Source: Streptomyces exfoliatus (GTDB taxonomy: Bacteria; Actinomycetota; Actinomycetes; Streptomycetales; Streptomycetaceae). Taken from it: 64,000 bases of DNA. The number at the start of each line of letters is the position of its first letter. The first letter of the stretch is position 1. This document shows positions 61,117 to 64,000 of this stretch, in pieces. The notes below the pieces were generated by a model. That model searched no databases, was not told where the DNA came from, and saw only the letters and a program-made list of their open reading frames with translations. The position numbers were made by a program, and so were the translations under genes. The stretch is taken from positions 310,001 to 374,000 of the forward strand of contig NZ_JNZP01000015.1 in the NCBI RefSeq assembly GCF_000725545.1, read 5' to 3'.

Positions 61117-62226
61117 ATGGCTGACACCCCAGCGGAACCGTCCGAGCCCCAGCGGTCGCTGCCCATCCGGCTCAACCTCGACGACAGCGACTCGCCGTCG
61201 GACGTCGTCGACGCGCTGTTCCTCGGCCGCTTCGCGACCGGGGAGCAGCCGCACTCGCACAGCACCACCCTGGACCGGGTCAGGCCCGAGGCGACGCTGC
61301 TCCCGGCGGGCGCCACCGTGCTTCGGGCCGCGAAGGACGACGACCGCAGCGCCCTGCTCGCCGAGGGCGAGGGCTGGACGCTGCTCGTCTCCCGCTGGAG
61401 CCGGGGCGCGGACGTCACCGTCACGGCCGCCGACGCGGAGCTCGCCGAGCGCGTCCTCAAGGAGGCGACCGACGGGGCGAAGGACGAGCCGGAACCGCAG
61501 CCGGAGAACGTGACGATGGGGTTCTGGTACGTGTCGCCCCGGCGCGGCCCGCACCGGACGACCCGGCAGATCAGCGCCGGGACGTGGGACGAGGTCCGGC
61601 CCAACTACTCGGCGCCGGTGGCCGAGGCCATGGACCGGCTGATGAAGGTGACGCCCGACTCGATCGCCGGCCGGCTCCTGCTGCTGCACGGGCCGCCGGG
61701 GACGGGCAAGACGTCCGCGCTGCGGACCCTGGCCAGGTCCTGGCGGGACTGGTGCCAGGTGGACTGCGTACTGGACCCGGAGCGGCTCTTCAACGACGTC
61801 GGCTATCTGATGGACATCGCCATCGGGGAGGACGAGGGCACGGCGAAGGGACGCTGGCGGCTGCTGCTCCTGGAGGACTGCGACGAGCTGATCAGGGGCG
61901 AGGCGAAGCACACGGCGGGGCAGGCCCTGTCGCGGCTGCTGAACCTGACGGACGGTCTGCTGGGCCAGGGCCGCAACGTGCTGGTGGGGGTCACCACCAA
62001 CGAGGACCTGGAACGGCTGCATCCGGCCGTCGTCCGGCCTGGCCGCTGTCTGGCCCGGATCGAGGTGGGGCCGCTGAGCCGGGCCGAGTCGGTGGCCTGG
62101 CTCGGCCGCGAGGAGGACGTGCCGCGCGAGGGCGCGACGCTGGCGGAGCTGTTCGCCCTGCGCCGCGGCACGCCCCCGACGGGACTTCCGGAACCGCGCA
62201 CGGCGGGGGCCGGCCTCTACCTGTAG
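61117..62226 (+). CDS. AAA ATPase with N-terminal DUF5925 domain
   Basis: 369 residues from ATG 61117 (in-frame ATGs at 61081 and 61108 are alternatives). Residues 1-120 match the actinobacterial DUF5925 region (IRLNLDDSDSPSDVVDALFLGRF). The ATPase core has Walker A GPPGTGKTS at 192-200, Walker B LLLLEDCDELI near 246-256 and sensor VGVTTNEDLERLHPAVVRPGR, like the Vps4/FtsH branch. It is cytoplasmic. No protease domain or partner is adjacent, so it may act as a remodelling ATPase whose target is unknown. Confidence 0.85.
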   Translation: MADTPAEPSEPQRSLPIRLNLDDSDSPSDVVDALFLGRFATGEQPHSHSTTLDRVRPEATLLPAGATVLRAAKDDDRSALLAEGEGWTLLVSRWSRGADVTVTAADAELAERVLKEATDGAKDEPEPQPENVTMGFWYVSPRRGPHRTTRQISAGTWDEVRPNYSAPVAEAMDRLMKVTPDSIAGRLLLLHGPPGTGKTSALRTLARSWRDWCQVDCVLDPERLFNDVGYLMDIAIGEDEGTAKGRWRLLLLEDCDELIRGEAKHTAGQALSRLLNLTDGLLGQGRNVLVGVTTNEDLERLHPAVVRPGRCLARIEVGPLSRAESVAWLGREEDVPREGATLAELFALRRGTPPTGLPEPRTAGAGLYL

Positions 62227-62235
62227 CCCCCACCG

Positions 62236-62275
62236 GGAGCCCGTGAGGCCCGCCCCCTCGTGGAGCCCGTGAGGC
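62236..62275. repeat. 14-bp direct repeat in the convergent gap
   Basis: GGAGCCCGTGAGGC occurs at 62236-62249 and 62262-62275, period 26, between the AAA ATPase and the YtrA-type regulator. It may help form a terminator with the surrounding C-runs. Confidence 0.55.
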
Positions 62276-62291
62276 GGCCCCCGCCCGGTCG

Positions 62292-62666
62292 TCAGCTGTC
62301 GTACGCGGCCCGCAGGGCCTCGCTCATCGCCGCCTCCGCGGCCTCCCTGCTGAGGCCGAGGCGGCGGGCCTCCTCGGCGTACTGGGCGGCGGCGGTGGCG
62401 GCCCTGCGGGTGGCGGCGTCGCCCGCCGCGGCGACGAAGGTCCCGTGCCGCCCGCGGGTCTCGATCACCCCGTCCGCCTCCAGCGCCTTGTACGCCTTGG
62501 CGACCGTGTTCGCGGCGAGGCCCAGCTGCTCCGCGAGCCCCCGCACCGTCGGCAGCTTGTACCCGACCGGCAGTCCGCCCGACCGGGCCCGCTCCGAGAT
62601 CTGGGCACGCAGCTGTTCGTAGGGAGCGGTGGTGGATTCATGGTTCACGGCGATGGTGAGTGTCAC
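62292..62666 (-). CDS. GntR-family regulator, YtrA subfamily
   Basis: 124 residues from GTG 62666. Residues 10-75 form the winged helix (LPTVRGLAEQLGLAANTVAKAYKALEADGVIETRG) and the rest is the short two-helix tail typical of YtrA proteins, which lack a large effector domain. Such regulators usually control nearby ABC transporter genes, but none is next to it here. It is divergent from the GNAT gene by 74 bp, so that gene could be the target. Confidence 0.9.
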   Translation of the reverse strand: MTLTIAVNHESTTAPYEQLRAQISERARSGGLPVGYKLPTVRGLAEQLGLAANTVAKAYKALEADGVIETRGRHGTFVAAAGDAATRRAATAAAQYAEEARRLGLSREAAEAAMSEALRAAYDS

Positions 62667-62726
62667 GCCGCCGATTCTGCCCCCACCCCACCGGAAAATG
62701 GGAGGCGGCTGCGCCCTCCGCCCCCG

Positions 62727-62732
62727 TACCGT
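62727..62732 (+). promoter_or_regulatory. Probable -10 box of the leaderless GNAT gene
   Basis: TACCGT is followed by 8 nt and ATG 62741. No ribosome site is seen. Confidence 0.5.
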
Positions 62733-62740
62733 GCGGCCAC

Positions 62741-63664
62741 ATGACTGTGATCGTCCGTGACGTGACGTCCGAGGACGCCGGCGCTTTCGCCCGGGTCCGC
62801 CGGGCCGCGCTGCCCTTCATGCTCGCGACCGCCGAGCAGCTCACCTTCGACTGGGCGCACGCCCACCCCGAGAGCCATTACCGCCCGCTCGTGGCCGTGA
62901 CCGAGGACGGCGGGATCATCGGGACCGCCCAGGTGGGGATCGCCCACGACGCCCCGGAACCCGGCATCGGCTACGTCAACGTGTACGTGGACCCGGCGCA
63001 CTCGGGCCGCGGCGCGGGGACGCTGCTGCTGCGCGCCGCCGAGGAGCACCTCGCCGAGCGGGGTGCGCGGACGCTGTACAGCTGGGTCCTGGACGCGCCG
63101 GAGAACCGCTCCTGGGCCGAGCGCCGTGGATACGCGCCGAGCCGTTCCGCGCACTTCCTCCGCCTCGACCTGACGACGGCCGAACTGCCGCCGCTCCAGG
63201 CGCCGCCCGCCGGGGTGGAACTGCGCACGGCCGAGGACTTCGCGGCCGATCCGCGGCCGCTGTTCGAGCTGGACGCGGTGACGACGGCCGACGAGCCGGG
63301 CGACGTCGGCGCGGAGCTCGCCGACTACGCGCACTGGCTGGCGACGACCTGGGAGCATCCGCTGCTCGACCGCGCGCTGACGACGGTCGCGGTGGTGGAC
63401 GGGGTTCCGGCCGCGTTCAGCGCGGCGCAGACGGACGGTCTCGGCCGGTACGCCTCGGGGATGACGGGTACGGCTCCGGCGTTCCGGGGGCGCGGTCTCG
63501 CCAAGCTCGCCAAGAACGCCTCGCTGCACCGGGCACGGGCCGCGGGCTGCACGGAGGCGTTCACCGGGAACGACGCGGGCAACGGGCCGATGCTGGCGAT
63601 CAACAGGTGGTTCGGCTACGAGATCGGCGCGACGGAGGTGCGGCATGTCCGGACGATCGGTTGA
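62741..63664 (+). CDS. GNAT acetyltransferase with two tandem domains
   Basis: 307 residues from ATG 62741. The first GNAT domain (1-150) has the acetyl-CoA motif VYVDPAHSGRGAGTLLL and NRSWAERRGY. The second (165-307) has TAPAFRGRGLAKLAKNASL and NGPMLAINRWFGYE. The double-domain form resembles the mycothiol synthase architecture but is shorter in key regions; the substrate is unknown. Its end overlaps the next gene by 20 bp. Confidence 0.9.
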   Translation: MTVIVRDVTSEDAGAFARVRRAALPFMLATAEQLTFDWAHAHPESHYRPLVAVTEDGGIIGTAQVGIAHDAPEPGIGYVNVYVDPAHSGRGAGTLLLRAAEEHLAERGARTLYSWVLDAPENRSWAERRGYAPSRSAHFLRLDLTTAELPPLQAPPAGVELRTAEDFAADPRPLFELDAVTTADEPGDVGAELADYAHWLATTWEHPLLDRALTTVAVVDGVPAAFSAAQTDGLGRYASGMTGTAPAFRGRGLAKLAKNASLHRARAAGCTEAFTGNDAGNGPMLAINRWFGYEIGATEVRHVRTIG

Positions 63665-64000
63665 GGTCACCCTGACGAAGGCGGGGCGGACGAAGATCCG
63701 CTATCCGGCGGAGGTCCTCACGGAGGACGGCGTCCGGCTCTCGGTGCGAGCCCCGTGGGCGGCCGAGGGTGTACGGGACTTCGGCTTCGTTCGGTTCGAG
63801 CCGGGCGACGTCTTCGTGGAGCACTACTGGCGCGACCGCTGGTTCACGGTCAAGGAGGTGTGGTCCGCCGACGGCGCCCTCAAGGGCTGGTACTGCGACA
63901 TCACCCGGCCTGCCGTCTTCGACGGCTCCGGGGTGGTGGTCGAGGACCTGGACCTGGACCTGTGGGTGTCGGCGGACGGCAGCGAGGTGCTGCGGCTCGA
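63645..64000 (+). CDS. DUF402-domain protein, 3' end outside the window
   Basis: About 118 codons from ATG 63645 are present. The DUF402 features are the GDVFVEHYWRDRWFTVKEVW strands and KGWYCDITRPAVFDGSGV, followed by DLDLDLWVSADGSEVLRL at the edge. Members of this family include nucleoside di- and triphosphate phosphatases (Ntdp) that need acidic residues shown here. The 20-bp overlap with the GNAT gene points to translational coupling. Confidence 0.85.
   Translation, partial: MSGRSVEVTLTKAGRTKIRYPAEVLTEDGVRLSVRAPWAAEGVRDFGFVRFEPGDVFVEHYWRDRWFTVKEVWSADGALKGWYCDITRPAVFDGSGVVVEDLDLDLWVSADGSEVLRL

Overview
The window is a 64 kb piece of a Streptomyces chromosome. The base composition is strongly GC-rich with G or C in most third codon positions, starts are often GTG, genes are packed with 4-bp overlaps, TetR regulators are very numerous, and several genes look like Streptomyces relatives from memory (a SoxR with a cysteine cluster, a 268-residue GDSL lipase, a 3-alpha,20-beta-hydroxysteroid dehydrogenase, a gluconate gntR-gntK-gntP locus). 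The order gnt locus, soxR, homogentisate dioxygenase, DrrAB-type transporter, kinase-like protein and GDSL lipase matches what I remember of the S. coelicolor core around SCO1678 to SCO1740, so this is probably core chromosome and not an island. I see no rRNA, tRNA, CRISPR array, prophage or insertion sequence.

Layout. 1-4.6 kb: an amino-acid permease cut by the window edge, then gluconate use (gntR, gntK, gntP) with a palindromic operator, and an ASCH protein. 4.6-7.8 kb: a KstD-like flavoprotein divergent from a TetR-hydroxysteroid dehydrogenase operon, a possible steroid-responsive pair. 7.8-11.8 kb: Nudix hydrolase, two DUF202 membrane proteins, a histidine-rich metal-binding protein, a metallo-beta-lactamase-fold enzyme and glucarate dehydratase. 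11.9-15.7 kb: an acyl-CoA catabolic module (APH-like kinase, acyl-CoA dehydrogenase, TetR, SDR) joined by a shared operator. 15.8-20.7 kb: secreted NamZ-type muramidase, erythromycin-esterase-like protein, alpha/beta hydrolase and a zinc-ribbon protein. 20.7-26.6 kb: soxR, a MaoC hydratase and TetR with duplicated operators, an acyl-CoA dehydrogenase with a divergent TetR, an ArsR-type regulator and an EamA exporter. 26.6-30.5 kb: ABC-2 exporter divergent from a NarL-type two-component system. 30.6-36 kb: TetR, a YdcZ-type transporter, a DsbA-fold protein, an alcohol dehydrogenase and an aldehyde dehydrogenase. 36-37.4 kb: wreck of a large SARP/ATPase/TPR regulator. 37.5-43.7 kb: sortase and its likely partner, CitMHS citrate transporter, molybdopterin oxidoreductase, TetR. 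43.8-47.8 kb: a tightly overlapping operon of a beta-helix surface protein, a cupredoxin-like lipoprotein and a polytopic membrane protein. 48-51.4 kb: homogentisate dioxygenase, a GntR regulator and an orphan Type ISP-like protein. 51.3-55.1 kb: TetR-controlled DrrAB-type exporter and a class III CoA-transferase. 55.3-57.7 kb: a small conserved protein, a pseudokinase and a secreted GDSL lipase. 58-64 kb: two glycosyltransferases and a polysaccharide deacetylase in one operon, a DUF5925/AAA ATPase, a YtrA-type GntR, a double GNAT protein and a DUF402 protein cut by the window edge.

Three themes recur. First, local TetR circuits: at least eight TetR genes lie next to inverted repeats, and three of the repeat types occur twice in the window, which suggests co-regulated sets. 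Second, probable leaderless transcription: several starts sit 6 to 8 nt after a TANNNT-type -10 box. Third, catabolism of sugar acids, acyl-CoA compounds, aldehydes and aromatic acids. The items most worth following up are the beta-helix/cupredoxin/membrane operon, the operator placed inside the first codons of the DrrA-type gene, the leaderless nine-codon reading frame overlapping the histidine kinase start, and the pseudokinase.
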